A stretch of DNA of 64,000 nt, taken from JAGOBP01 sp046328575. GTDB taxonomy: Bacteria > Chloroflexota > Anaerolineae > Fen-1058. Where the stretch lies: positions 118,977 to 182,976 of the forward strand of contig JAXLWI010000001.1 in assembly GCA_046328575.1 (NCBI GenBank). Direction: 5' to 3'. The notes below the pieces were generated by a model. It ran no database searches, was not told the DNA's origin, and saw nothing but the letters and a program-made list of their open reading frames with translations. The translations under genes were made by a program, and so were the position numbers. Below, piece by piece: positions 7,963-15,903 of the stretch (positions are counted from its first letter, which is position 1; each line of letters begins with the position of its first letter).

Positions 7963-8411
7963 TCTTCGCTAAAAAAAGTTGAGCCCAAGATTATGCTGTT
8001 TCGGATCTGAGTTGATACGCTGAGACTGAAAAAGTGACGTCGTACTGTTACGAAGTAAATCCAAATCATCAAGACACACTTGACCTTGTTTTGACATCAG
8101 AAGTCGAGATCAGATGGAGCAGGACTTGAGGCGTATAGTTGATTTTACAGTTTACTGCAGCTACCGTTCTAGAGTAACGGAATGAAATTAAAAGAAATAA
8201 CGGATTGCCAGCATATCTATTGTGGAACATGCATCGGGTCTATGAATTACCATCCGTCACTTATGCAAATCCTGCGCTCAATGCGAGCAATATGACCGTA
8301 GATCTAATCCAACTGAAGAATAAGCCGATGATATTGGTTTCGCTGGCTGGCGATGGTCTTTAAAAAAAGCCGCTAACACGGTGTGCGTGTCATTGACGTC
8401 TTAGCGTCCAA
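7963..8411. other. A+T-rich stretch with no supported gene
   Basis: About 450 bases between the broken proS and panC are clearly richer in A+T than the surroundings and carry no credible coding region. Short open stretches occur on both strands (for example a 37-codon frame from about 8182), but none has a Shine-Dalgarno or a recognisable product. The flanking genes show clustered indels, so part of this stretch may itself be unreliable sequence or the trace of a foreign insertion. I see no hairpin terminator or repeat in it. Confidence 0.5.
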
Positions 8412-9320
8412 ATGAAGATGCAAATCCTCACCTATCGAAGAATTCCCAAGGCCAAATCAGCCCTCGGCCTATGGGGTCTGGTGCCGACGATGGGCTTTCT
8501 GCACGAGGGCACTTATCGTTGGTGAAGCGCGCCAAAGCGGAGAACGATCACGTCGCGGTGAGCATCTTCGTCAATCCCACACAGTTCGGCCCGACTGAAG
8601 ACTTGGCCGCGTATCCGCGTGATCTCGATCGCGACTTGAGCCTGCTCGAACCACTCGGCGTCGATCTGGTGTTCAATCCCACGCCCGATGTGATGTATCC
8701 GCCGAATTACCAAACTTACGTGACTGTCGAAGATGTCACGAAATATCTGGAAGGCGCGGCACGACCCACCCACTTTCGCGGCGTGGCGACGGTGGTGGCA
8801 AAGTTGTTCAACATCGTCGGGGCGGAGCGCGCCTACTGGGCAGAAGGACGCGCAGCAAACCATCGTCATCAAGCGCATGGTGGCCGATCTGAATCTGCCC
8901 ATCGACATCATCATTTGCCCCACGTTGCGCGAAGCCGACGGGCTGGCGATGTCCAGTCGCAACACTTATTTGGACGCGGAACATCGCCAGGCCGCGCCTG
9001 TGTTGTATCGAGCATTGACAGCAGCAAAGAACGCCTTTGATCAAGGCGAACGCGATGGCGATCGACTACGCTCAATCATGCGCGGCGTGATCGAAGCGGA
9101 GCCACTGGCGAAAATCGATTACGTGTCGGCGGCGGATGCGACGACGTTGCAGGAGTTGGGGCCGGAACACCCTCCCCGGCCATCTCCCTTCAAGATAGGG
9201 GAGAGTGTATTGCTGTCGATGGCAGTGCGGGTCGGCAAGCCGCGTTTGATTGACAATTTCTTATGCGATAACGGCGTGTGGCTAACCGGCGAAATCGTCA
9301 ATCCAAAATCCGAAATCTAA
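8412..9320 (+). pseudogene. panC: Pantothenate synthetase, frameshifted (possibly consensus errors)
   Basis: PanC joins pantoate and beta-alanine using ATP. The family motifs are all present but spread over frames: GLVPTMGFLHEG near the start, SIFVNPTQFGPTEDLAAYPRDLDRDL, then LFNIVGAERAYWG and, in another frame, KDAQQTIVIKRMVADLNLPIDI and SSRNTYLD. One G is missing at about 8509 (GAGGGCAC for GAGGGGCAC) and one at about 8828 (TGGGCAG for TGGGGCAG). Near 8430-8445 the text also seems to jump frame (an IEEF block is out of phase). Losses at G runs point to sequencing error. Near the C-terminus an in-frame REP-like insertion (9169-9207) adds about 14 residues. Confidence 0.85.
9169..9207. repeat. 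REP-like element inserted in frame in panC
   Basis: CCCTCCCCGGCCATCTCCC, then TTCAAGATAGGGGAGAGTG: the arms CTCCC and GGGGAG frame a short loop. The unit resembles the larger element inside mutS (63831-63876). It adds the peptide EHPPRPSPFKIGES between the conserved LQELG and LLSMAVRVGK blocks of PanC, where the family normally has a short loop. Confidence 0.55.
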
Positions 9321-9330
9321 AATCCAAAAT
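9300..9330. repeat. Degenerate heptanucleotide array before coaX
   Basis: The words AAAATCC, GAAATCT, AAAATCC and AAAATG follow each other with a 7-base period. The array covers the last codons of panC and replaces the Shine-Dalgarno region of coaX. Confidence 0.6.
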
Positions 9331-10090
9331 GCTTCTCACTCTCGACATCAGCAACACCTCCATCAAAGCCGGTGTGTTTCGCGGCGAGAACCTCGTCGCC
9401 AATTGGCGCTTTGCGACCGAGCGCCAGAAGTTGACCGACGATTACGCCATGCTACTGTTGGGCCTGTTTCAAGCGGCGGGCGTGCCCGCGAGCGAGATCA
9501 AAGGCGTGTCGATGTCGTGCGTCGTGCCACCGCTGCGCTCGGTTTTTGACGATCTGGCGCGCAAGTATCTGCACCTCGTGCCGCTCATCGTCGGGCCGGG
9601 TATCAAAACCGGCGTGAAATTGGCGGTAGATAATCCACGCGAAGTAGGCGCGGATCGTGTGGTGAATTCGCTGGCAACGTATCGACTGTACGGCGGCCCG
9701 GCGATTGCGATCGCGTTTGGCACGGCGACCGTGTTCGATTGTGTCTCGGCGCAGGGCGAATATCTGGGCGGCGCGATTGCGCCCGGCATGGTGACTTCGT
9801 TGGAATCGCTCACCCGATCAGCCGCCCAACTCTTTCAAGTCGAACTCGTCCGCCCGCTCAAAGCCATTGGCAAAAATACTGTCACTACAATGCAATCGGG
9901 CGTGGTGCTAGGCTTCGCTGGTTTGGTCGAAGGTTTGGTCAGACGTTTGAAGAGCGAACTCGGCGAGGCGAAGGTCATCGCCACCGGCGGCCTGGCCGAA
10001 GTCATCGCGCCCACGACAGATGTGATCGATACGGTGGACTTGCAGTTGACGCTCAAGGGACTAAAGCTTATTTACGAATTAAACCAGTGA
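9329..10090 (+). CDS. coaX: Type III pantothenate kinase
   Basis: CoaX phosphorylates pantothenate, the first step from the vitamin to CoA, and belongs to the ASKHA fold. The ATG at 9329 gives MLLTLDISNTSIKAGVF, the phosphate-1 motif of the family (D-NT pattern). Further motifs are VPPLRSVFDDLARKY, GADRVVNSLATYRLYGGPAIAIAFGTATVFDCV (phosphate-2 region) and GGAIAPGM, all diagnostic of CoaX, not CoaA or CoaW. The length of 253 residues is typical. No clear Shine-Dalgarno is present because a heptamer array sits there. It follows panC directly. Confidence 0.95.
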   Translation: MLLTLDISNTSIKAGVFRGENLVANWRFATERQKLTDDYAMLLLGLFQAAGVPASEIKGVSMSCVVPPLRSVFDDLARKYLHLVPLIVGPGIKTGVKLAVDNPREVGADRVVNSLATYRLYGGPAIAIAFGTATVFDCVSAQGEYLGGAIAPGMVTSLESLTRSAAQLFQVELVRPLKAIGKNTVTTMQSGVVLGFAGLVEGLVRRLKSELGEAKVIATGGLAEVIAPTTDVIDTVDLQLTLKGLKLIYELNQ

Positions 10091-10180
10091 TGAGTGATGA
10101 GTGAAAAGTGAATCAGCGACTTCAATTATCACTTTTCACTCTTCACTTAGTCATTAGTCATTTTTCATTGATCATTCACT
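10090..10180. repeat. Degenerate heptanucleotide arrays filling the coaX-coaBC gap
   Basis: The gap consists almost wholly of 7-base words: GAGTGAT GAGTGAA AAGTGAA on the left and TCACTTT TCACTCT TCACTTA, then GTCATTA GTCATTT on the right. The left block is roughly the complement of the middle block, so the RNA could fold into a long hairpin between the two genes. Confidence 0.65.
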
Positions 10181-11407
10181 ATGGAAACCATCTCACTCTT
10201 CCAGAACAAACACTTTGTCCTCGGTGTCAGCGGCGGAATTGCCGCGTATAAAGTGGCCGACCTTGCCAGCAAGTTGACGCAGGCGGGCGCGCTGGTCGAT
10301 GTCGTCATGACTGAAGCCGCTACGAAGTTTGTGGGGCCGGTGACGTTTGCAGCGGTGACAGGCCGCGCCGTGCAACTCGACGCCGATCTGTGGCGGCACG
10401 ATCAGCATGTGCCGCACGTGCAGCTGGGCGAAAAAGCCGATTTGATGATCATTGCGCCCGCCACGGCGAACACGCTGGCGAAGTTGGCGCACGGGCAAGC
10501 GGATAACATGCTATCCGTGGTCGCGCTGGCCGCACGTTGTCCCATCATTCTGGTGCCCGCGATGGATGGCGGCATGTGGTCGAATGCGGCCACACAAGCG
10601 AATGTGGCGACGTTACGCGAACGCGGCTTTCACGTCTGTGGTCCGGCCATGGGCCGCATGGCATCCGGCTTGATCGGTGAAGGGCGCATGCTGGAAACGC
10701 CCGAAATTCTAGGCTTTGCGCGCCTGGTGCTGGGCCAGCATGGATCGTTCGCAGGTAAGCAGATTGTCGTGACGGCAGGCGGCACACACGAGGCGATCGA
10801 TCCGGTGCGTTTTATCGGCAATCGATCGAGCGGCAAGCAGGGCTTCGCCATTGCGCAGGCAGCGATCGATCGCGGCGCGGAGGTGACGCTGATCGTGGGG
10901 GCGTCCGCGCTGCCGACGCCCTACGGTGCGGTGCGCATCGATGTCGAATCGGCGCAGCAGATGTGCGAGGCGGTGTTGACGGCGAGCGCGAATGCCGACG
11001 CGCTGATCATGGCCGCGGCCGTGGCCGATTTTCAAGCCACCGCGCAAGCCGATCAGAAGATCAAGAAAACCAAAGACACGATCGAACTCGATTTGAAGTT
11101 GGTGCGCACGCCCGATATTCTGCAAGCGGTGAAAGAGCAGCGGGATAAAACGTCGAGGCCAAAAGTAACAATCGGATTTGCGGCGGAAACGCAAAATTTG
11201 ATCGATAACGCCACAACCAAACTTCACAGCAAAGGACTCGATCTGATCGTGGCGAACGATGTCTCCGCACACGATGCCGGGTTCGCCGTCGATACCAATC
11301 GGGTGACGCTGTTGGACGCGGGCGGCGGCGTGGAAGCACTGCCGATCATGAGCAAGGCGCAGGTCGCCGAACACATACTCAATCGCCTGGCCGCACTATT
11401 GAGTTAA
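10181..11407 (+). CDS. coaBC: Bifunctional phosphopantothenoylcysteine decarboxylase / phosphopantothenate-cysteine ligase
   Basis: CoaB couples 4'-phosphopantothenate to cysteine and CoaC decarboxylates the product to 4'-phosphopantetheine. The N-terminal flavin domain has LGVSGGIAAYKVADL, HVQLGEKADLMIIAPATANTLAKLAHG and PAMDGGMW. The C-terminal synthetase has VVTAGGTHEAIDPVRFIGNRSSGKQG and the IKKTKDTIELDLKLVRTPDIL block. The length of 408 residues is normal. Compared with E. coli, PxMNxxMW reads PAMDGGMW and the ACGD-type clamp reads ASGL, so the Asn and Cys used there are not conserved. Other phyla also show such variants, as far as I recall. Expression probably depends on upstream read-through. 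Confidence 0.95.
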   Translation: METISLFQNKHFVLGVSGGIAAYKVADLASKLTQAGALVDVVMTEAATKFVGPVTFAAVTGRAVQLDADLWRHDQHVPHVQLGEKADLMIIAPATANTLAKLAHGQADNMLSVVALAARCPIILVPAMDGGMWSNAATQANVATLRERGFHVCGPAMGRMASGLIGEGRMLETPEILGFARLVLGQHGSFAGKQIVVTAGGTHEAIDPVRFIGNRSSGKQGFAIAQAAIDRGAEVTLIVGASALPTPYGAVRIDVESAQQMCEAVLTASANADALIMAAAVADFQATAQADQKIKKTKDTIELDLKLVRTPDILQAVKEQRDKTSRPKVTIGFAAETQNLIDNATTKLHSKGLDLIVANDVSAHDAGFAVDTNRVTLLDAGGGVEALPIMSKAQVAEHILNRLAALLS

Positions 11408-11433
11408 GCAACCTTAACTTCATTTGAAGTACA

Positions 11434-11465
11434 ATTAAAGCGGCGAGGGCTATCGCCGCTTTAAT
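11434..11465. terminator. Strong hairpin, probable bidirectional terminator
   Basis: ATTAAAGCGGCGA (11434-11446) pairs perfectly over 13 bp with TCGCCGCTTTAAT (11453-11465), with loop GGGCTA. The A/T-rich base of the stem gives short U tracts on either side. It closes the coa cluster and precedes the methyltransferase. Confidence 0.65.
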
Positions 11466-11486
11466 ATTTCCAGCGGGGGACACCGT

Positions 11487-12170
11487 ATGACCGAAGCTTT
11501 TGACGAGAAACTTGCGCGACAAGTCGATCATTATATCGAGCGACTGTGTGCGCCGCAGGATGAAGCGCTGACACAAAATCTAAAGGACGCCGCCGCCGCG
11601 GGTTTGCCCACAATCAACGTTTCACCGAATGAAGGCAAGTTGTTGTATTTGATTGCCAAGATGGCGCAGGCTAAACGCATTTTGGAGATCGGTACGCTGG
11701 GCGGCTATAGCACGACCTGGCTGGCGCGAGCCTTACCAACAGACGGCAAGTTAATCACCCTGGAACTCGATGAGAAACACGCGGTGGTGGCTCGTCGCAA
11801 TCTCGATCGCGCGGGCGTAGGCGATCGGGTGGAGATCGTGATCGGGCACGGCGTGGCTTCACTGGCCGCGCTGCTGAATCGAAACGAGCCGCCGTTCGAT
11901 GTGATCTTCATCGACGCGGATAAACCAGCGTATGTGGACTACTTGAACGGGGCGCTGAAACTGGCGCGACCAGGCACCGTGATTTTGGCGGACAATGTTA
12001 TCCGTAACGGACGCGTGATGACCGAACACCCCAGTGATGCCAGCGCGCAAGGGGCACGCGCTTACAATGAAGCGATTGCGCATCATCCACGTTTAGAATC
12101 GATCGTGCTGCCGATCATTCGGGATAATTTGGACGGCTTGGCTATCTCGATCGTAACGAGTGATGAGTAA
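11487..12170 (+). CDS. Class I SAM-dependent O-methyltransferase (COG4122 / caffeoyl-CoA OMT type)
   Basis: This is a soluble SAM-dependent methyltransferase of the small O-methyltransferase family. Motif I is RILEIGTLGGYSTTWLA (about residues 63-79), followed by KLITLELDEKHAVVARRNLDRAG with the acidic residue that holds the SAM ribose. FDVIFIDADKPAYVDYLN carries the metal-binding Asp, and VILADNVIRNGRV gives the Asp-Asn pair typical of cation-dependent OMTs. The substrate cannot be told from sequence. A GGGGGA Shine-Dalgarno precedes the ATG. It stands after a terminator and is followed at 29 bases by sixA. Confidence 0.88.
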   Translation: MTEAFDEKLARQVDHYIERLCAPQDEALTQNLKDAAAAGLPTINVSPNEGKLLYLIAKMAQAKRILEIGTLGGYSTTWLARALPTDGKLITLELDEKHAVVARRNLDRAGVGDRVEIVIGHGVASLAALLNRNEPPFDVIFIDADKPAYVDYLNGALKLARPGTVILADNVIRNGRVMTEHPSDASAQGARAYNEAIAHHPRLESIVLPIIRDNLDGLAISIVTSDE

Positions 12171-12178
12171 CGAGTCAA
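12158..12178. repeat. Short heptanucleotide array
   Basis: The words ACGAGTG ATGAGTA ACGAGTC overlap the end of the methyltransferase gene and the start of the gap to sixA. The stop codon lies inside the array. Confidence 0.5.
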
Positions 12179-12199
12179 CACCGCATTACGGAGGTTGTC

Positions 12200-12676
12200 A
12201 TGCAACTCTATTTTCTCCGTCACGGTTTGGCCGATTGGCCTGACTGGGATCCGAATCAAGATCACACCCGCCCGTTGACTAAAGAAGGCGTGAAGAAGAT
12301 GAAAGCCACGGCGAAGGTCATCGCGCAACTCGATTTGAAGTTGGACGCGATCTTGTCCAGCCCGTTCACGCGCGCGCTGCAAACTGCCGACATCGTGGCC
12401 GGGCAATTGAAATTGGATGCCACCGAAGAAGCCGCGCTTGCGCCAGGGTTCAACTTGGAGCGGCTGGGTGACATTGTCACGCGTTACTCGTCGGCTAAAG
12501 CCTTGATGCTGGTCGGCCACGAACCGGGTTTCAGCATGACGATCCACGAGATTATCGGCGGCGGGCGCGTGGTGCTGAAAAAGGGTGGACTAGCCCGCGT
12601 CGATGTGACTTCGCTCGATCCGCTGAGCGGTCAACTCATCTGGTTGCTGCCGCCTAAGATGCTATCGATGCAGTGA
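12200..12676 (+). CDS. sixA: Phosphohistidine phosphatase SixA-like (histidine phosphatase family)
   Basis: SixA removes phosphate from histidine in phosphotransfer proteins. The catalytic RHG is at residues 7-9 (YFLRHGLADW). The second basic motif is LSSPFTRALQTADIV, and the C-terminal histidine lies in LMLVGHEPGFS. At 158 residues it matches the SixA subfamily instead of the longer phosphoglycerate mutases. The start has GGAGG at good spacing. No phosphorelay gene is adjacent, so the substrate here is open. Confidence 0.88.
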   Translation: MQLYFLRHGLADWPDWDPNQDHTRPLTKEGVKKMKATAKVIAQLDLKLDAILSSPFTRALQTADIVAGQLKLDATEEAALAPGFNLERLGDIVTRYSSAKALMLVGHEPGFSMTIHEIIGGGRVVLKKGGLARVDVTSLDPLSGQLIWLLPPKMLSMQ

Positions 12677-12683
12677 GGTAAAA

Positions 12684-13193
12684 ATGGACGCCTACAAAAC
12701 GATCATCTCGCTGCGATCCGTTCGACAGTTCGACCTGAGCAAGCCGATCAGCGATGAAGTCCTACATCGCATCTTACAAGCAGGCCGCATGAGCGGTTCC
12801 AGCAAGAACACGCAGCCGTGGTGGTTCATCGTCGTGAGCGAACGCGAGACGCTGAACGCGCTATCAAAATGCGGCGATTTTGCGCAGCATCTGGCAGGCG
12901 CGACTCTGGCAATTGCCATCGTGTTCGATCCACAATTCTATCGCGGCGAGTTCGATTCGGGCCGGGCCGCACAGAACATGATGCTGGCCGCATGGGCTGA
13001 CGGCGTCGGCTCGTGCATCGCATCGATGCACCGCGAAGATGACACGAAGGCGGTACTCAACGTACCCAAAGACTATCGCTTGCAGCACATTATCTCATTC
13101 GGCTATCCGCTGCCCGTCGATCAGAGCCTACCCGCTGTGCCACGACGCGGGCGCAAAGCGCTGACTGAAATTGTCAAACAGGAGAAATGGTAG
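12684..13193 (+). CDS. Nitroreductase family protein
   Basis: This is an FMN-dependent oxidoreductase of the nitroreductase fold. The diagnostic N-terminus SLRSVRQFDLSKPISDEVL holds the Arg pair that binds the FMN phosphate. GRMSGSSKNTQPWWFIVV is the central motif, followed by the AQNMMLAAWADGVGSCIASM helix and a C-terminal FGYPL. At 169 residues it is a short single-domain member. The ATG has GAGGT just upstream and lies 8 bases after sixA, so the two are likely co-transcribed. The physiological substrate is unknown. Confidence 0.88.
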   Translation: MDAYKTIISLRSVRQFDLSKPISDEVLHRILQAGRMSGSSKNTQPWWFIVVSERETLNALSKCGDFAQHLAGATLAIAIVFDPQFYRGEFDSGRAAQNMMLAAWADGVGSCIASMHREDDTKAVLNVPKDYRLQHIISFGYPLPVDQSLPAVPRRGRKALTEIVKQEKW

Positions 13194-13221
13194 ATGAACA
13201 GCAACCAGCGAATAATTTTCA

Positions 13222-13252
13222 TCACTCGCCACTTATCACTTTTCACCATTTC
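13222..13252. repeat. Heptanucleotide array
   Basis: ATCACTC GCCACTT ATCACTT TTCACCA occupies part of the 89-base gap between the nitroreductase and the HD-domain gene. A good Shine-Dalgarno (AAGGAG) follows it. Confidence 0.55.
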
Positions 13253-13282
13253 GTGCTACAACCATAGTCACCAAGGAGTTTC

Positions 13283-14222
13283 ATGACCCGTATTCAGATT
13301 CGGCGCGGTACCGAAGTCTTTCATAACCGCGACGTTCAAATTGAAGTTGAACGCGACTATTCTACCGTAGCCGAGGTTGCCAATCGGACCACGCGCGACA
13401 TTCTGCAAGCATTCCCGAAAACATCCCGCCTGTTTGAATCACTGTTGGCCGATCCGCGCATCAACGCCCATTGGGAAATGGCCAATTACGTGGCCGTGGT
13501 GAAGTTGGGCTACAACGATCATGGTCCCGTTCACGCGCAGATCGTCGCGGCCGCAGCGATGCAGCTCATGCAGTTACTGCATCAACGCAACGTGCCATTT
13601 GATGTGGTCGAATCCGGCGCGGGCGACCTGGACGACGCGCACGCTGTGGTGCTAGCCGGCATTCTGCTGCACGACATCGGCAACGAGATTCATCGGGTTG
13701 GGCCACGAGGCGTTCAGTGTAGCTCTGGCGCAACCCTTGTTGGAGAAGCACTTTACGCCGATCTATGGTGACGATCTCGAAAAGATGCAGGCGTTAATCA
13801 GTTTCACGCTCTCGACGATTGCCTGCCACGATTGTGATCCCGCGCCGTTGACGATGGAAGGCGCGGTTGTGGCAGTCGCCGATGCGACCGACATGACCAA
13901 AGGTCGCGGGCGCGTGGCATTTGATCTTGGCAAGATCGACATTCATTCGGTTTCGGCATTAGCGATCGAGGCGGTGCAGATCCGATCGGGCGGCGACAAA
14001 CCGATCGAGATTGTGATCTCACTCAGCAATTCAGCCGGCATCTTTCAAGTCGAACAGATTCTGGCACGCAAGCTAGTGGTTACACCGCTGAAAGACTACG
14101 TCACCATTCGCGCGGTGGCGGCGGCTGATTATCCCGAAGTTGATCAGCGCATCATTCACAGCGTCATTTTCGATAACGGCCGCTTTCGCGTTGACGACAA
14201 TTCCGATAAACCAACGGTCTAA
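13283..14222 (+). pseudogene. HD-domain phosphohydrolase-like protein with one frameshift
   Basis: The N-terminal frame (13283 to about 13697) reads NYVAVVKLGYNDHGPVHAQIV and ILLHDIGNEIHR, the histidine and His-Asp pair of an HD phosphohydrolase. The second frame (from about 13698 to 14222) continues with LGHEAFSVALAQPLLEK and TLSTIACHD, and VVAVADATDMTKGRGR completes the metal site. A single extra base in GGGTTGGG near 13694-13700 explains the break. Joined, the protein is about 312 residues. It is similar in style to archaeal and bacterial HD proteins of unknown substrate (COG1418-like). Real frameshift and sequencing error cannot be separated here. Confidence 0.82.
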
Positions 14223-14224
14223 TC

Positions 14225-14239
14225 AGGAGGTCTATCATT
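14225..14239 (+). promoter_or_regulatory. Shine-Dalgarno AGGAGG in front of a putative AUU start
   Basis: AGGAGG (14225-14230) is followed six bases later by ATT (14237-14239). There is no ATG, GTG or TTG near the proper distance in the frame that encodes the conserved arrestin-like N-terminus. Confidence 0.55.
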
Positions 14240-15064
14240 CCCGCGCAATTAGCCATCCAACTCGATCGATCTTCAGCGACCTATCGGCCTGGTGAAGTCG
14301 TCCGCGGCGCAATTCAGCTGACCGTGCGCACGCTGCTGCGGCCGCGGGCGGTCTTAGTACGCGCCCTTGGCGATGAAGTCACGTCGCTGGGTCCCAATGT
14401 GTTGATGACCGAGCACACCCATCCATTTGATCTGTCGTTTGCGGTGTGGGCCACGTCGCTCGATCAGGACAAGTTGCCTGTGGGTGATCATTCGTTCCCG
14501 TTTGAGTTTGTATTGCCCACTGCGCTGCCGCCGACGTTTCGCGGTGAGTTCACCAGGATCGCTTATCGCATCGAAACCAAAGTGGATGTACCACTGCACT
14601 CTGATTTGCACGCCGAACAAGCCCTGATTGTGCAAGTGCCGCCGCTCGTCGATGCCGACAAGCCGCTGCGCTCATCGGCCAGCACCACTGATGGTCTCAA
14701 GCTCGAACTTGAACTTGGCGCGAGTGGTTGTTATCCAGGCGAGCATGTGAGCGGCCAGTTGCATTTGAGTGGCGCGACATCAGCCAGCGTCAAAGCCGCC
14801 AACGTCGATCTGATTTCGTATGAGAAGGGCGAAGCCCGCGAGTTCGTGGATCACTTCGAGAAGTTGCGGGTGCGGATCGAAATTGAGCCGAAAGTGTTGA
14901 CGGAGGGACAGCCCTTCCCGATCGACTTACCGATCCCCGACGATGTTGATCCGTCTTTCAGCGGAGTGCACTCAGCCAAATCGCGGCGCGTGCGCGCCAT
15001 CGTCACCTTGACGGACGGCCGCCTGCTGACTACCGAGGCTGTCTTGCGCGTGGGACAACCTTAG
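14237..15064 (+). CDS. Arrestin-like / Spo0M-like protein, probable AUU start
   Basis: The protein is soluble and built of two beta-sandwich halves. The first holds SATYRPGEVVRGAIQLTV, then DLSFAVW and SFPFEFVLPTALPPTFRGE with AYRIETKVDVP. The second holds GASGCYPGEHVSGQLHLSG and FPIDLPIPDDVDPSFSG. Repeated YxPGExVxGxxxL elements and the PxxxxGxxxxxxY strand are typical of arrestin-N/Spo0M folds. A later GTG (14324) would delete the first strand, so the start is placed at ATT 14237, directly after AGGAGG. AUU starts are rare (infC, pcnB), and a miscalled ATG is possible. It follows the HD gene by 14 bases, which suggests a shared role. Confidence 0.72.
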   Translation: MPAQLAIQLDRSSATYRPGEVVRGAIQLTVRTLLRPRAVLVRALGDEVTSLGPNVLMTEHTHPFDLSFAVWATSLDQDKLPVGDHSFPFEFVLPTALPPTFRGEFTRIAYRIETKVDVPLHSDLHAEQALIVQVPPLVDADKPLRSSASTTDGLKLELELGASGCYPGEHVSGQLHLSGATSASVKAANVDLISYEKGEAREFVDHFEKLRVRIEIEPKVLTEGQPFPIDLPIPDDVDPSFSGVHSAKSRRVRAIVTLTDGRLLTTEAVLRVGQP

Positions 15065-15150
15065 GCCATGAACCACGAACCAGTAATCCTATGCAAAATC
15101 CTTTGTTCGTTGTGACTTGGTCATAGTTAATTGATCATGGCTAACTGCGC

Positions 15151-15903
15151 ATGGGCATTCTGTATTTAGGCACACAAGGCTTTTCCTACAAAGACTGGTT
15201 GGGGAATTTCTACCCGCGCGCCATCCGCCCGACAGACTACCTTACGCATTACATCGAACACTTTCGCACGGTTGAACTGGACAGCACATTTTACGGCGTG
15301 CCGCGAGCCACAACCGTGCGGGCCTGGTATGACGCCACACCGCCCGACTTTGTGTTCACCGCAAAGTTTCCACGCACGATCACACACGACAAGAAACTCG
15401 TCAATGCCGAAGAAGAAACGCGGGCGTTCCTCGACGTGATGACCAGCCTGCGCGAAAAGTGCGGTCCGCTGCTGCTGCAATTCTCACACGACTTTAGCCC
15501 CGACTTCGCGGCTGCACTCGATCGGTATTTGAGCGCCCTGCCGTCAACGCTGCGCTATGCCGTCGAGTTCCGTCACAAGGGCTGGCTGCAGCCGCAGCAC
15601 TGGGACATGCTGGCGAAGCATCGCGTCGCGCTGTGCCTGCACGATCTGTACTACCTGCCTAAGATCGCCCGCGCCACCGCCGACGTGGTTTACATTCGCT
15701 GGCTGGGCAATCGCACGCAGTTGACCAAGTTCGATCGAATTCAGATCGACCGCAAGAAAGAACAGGTGTGGTGGAGCGACGTTGTGCGCGCCTTCTTAAG
15801 CAAGGGACACAACGTTTTCGGCTACGTAAACAACTGTTGGGCGGGTCACGCGCCGACCAGCGCGCAGCAGTTATTCGACCTAATTGTTACTGAGCATGAT
15901 TAA
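15151..15903 (+). CDS. DUF72 (YecE-like) protein
   Basis: DUF72 proteins adopt a TIM-barrel fold; their biochemical role is not established. The protein starts LYLGTQGFSYKDWLGNFYP and continues with VELDSTFYGVP, FVFTAKFPRTITHDKKL, GPLLLQF and YAVEFRHKGWL, and ends with VFGYVNNCWAGHAPTSAQQL. These are the standard conserved blocks. It is 250 residues, as expected. The upstream 86-base gap contains another weak heptamer array (CCATGAA CCACGAA CCAGTAA) and no clear Shine-Dalgarno. Its stop overlaps the next start by eight bases. Confidence 0.9.
   Translation: MGILYLGTQGFSYKDWLGNFYPRAIRPTDYLTHYIEHFRTVELDSTFYGVPRATTVRAWYDATPPDFVFTAKFPRTITHDKKLVNAEEETRAFLDVMTSLREKCGPLLLQFSHDFSPDFAAALDRYLSALPSTLRYAVEFRHKGWLQPQHWDMLAKHRVALCLHDLYYLPKIARATADVVYIRWLGNRTQLTKFDRIQIDRKKEQVWWSDVVRAFLSKGHNVFGYVNNCWAGHAPTSAQQLFDLIVTEHD

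Noticed and set aside
7878..8072. Minus-strand 64-residue frame in the A+T-rich island
   Set aside because: It is low in complexity, overlaps the tail of proS, has no ribosome site and matches no family that I know.
8182..8295. Short plus-strand frame with CQHIYCGTC
   Set aside because: It has only 37 codons, no ribosome site, and the Cys spacing matches no known metal-binding peptide. The region may also be unreliable.
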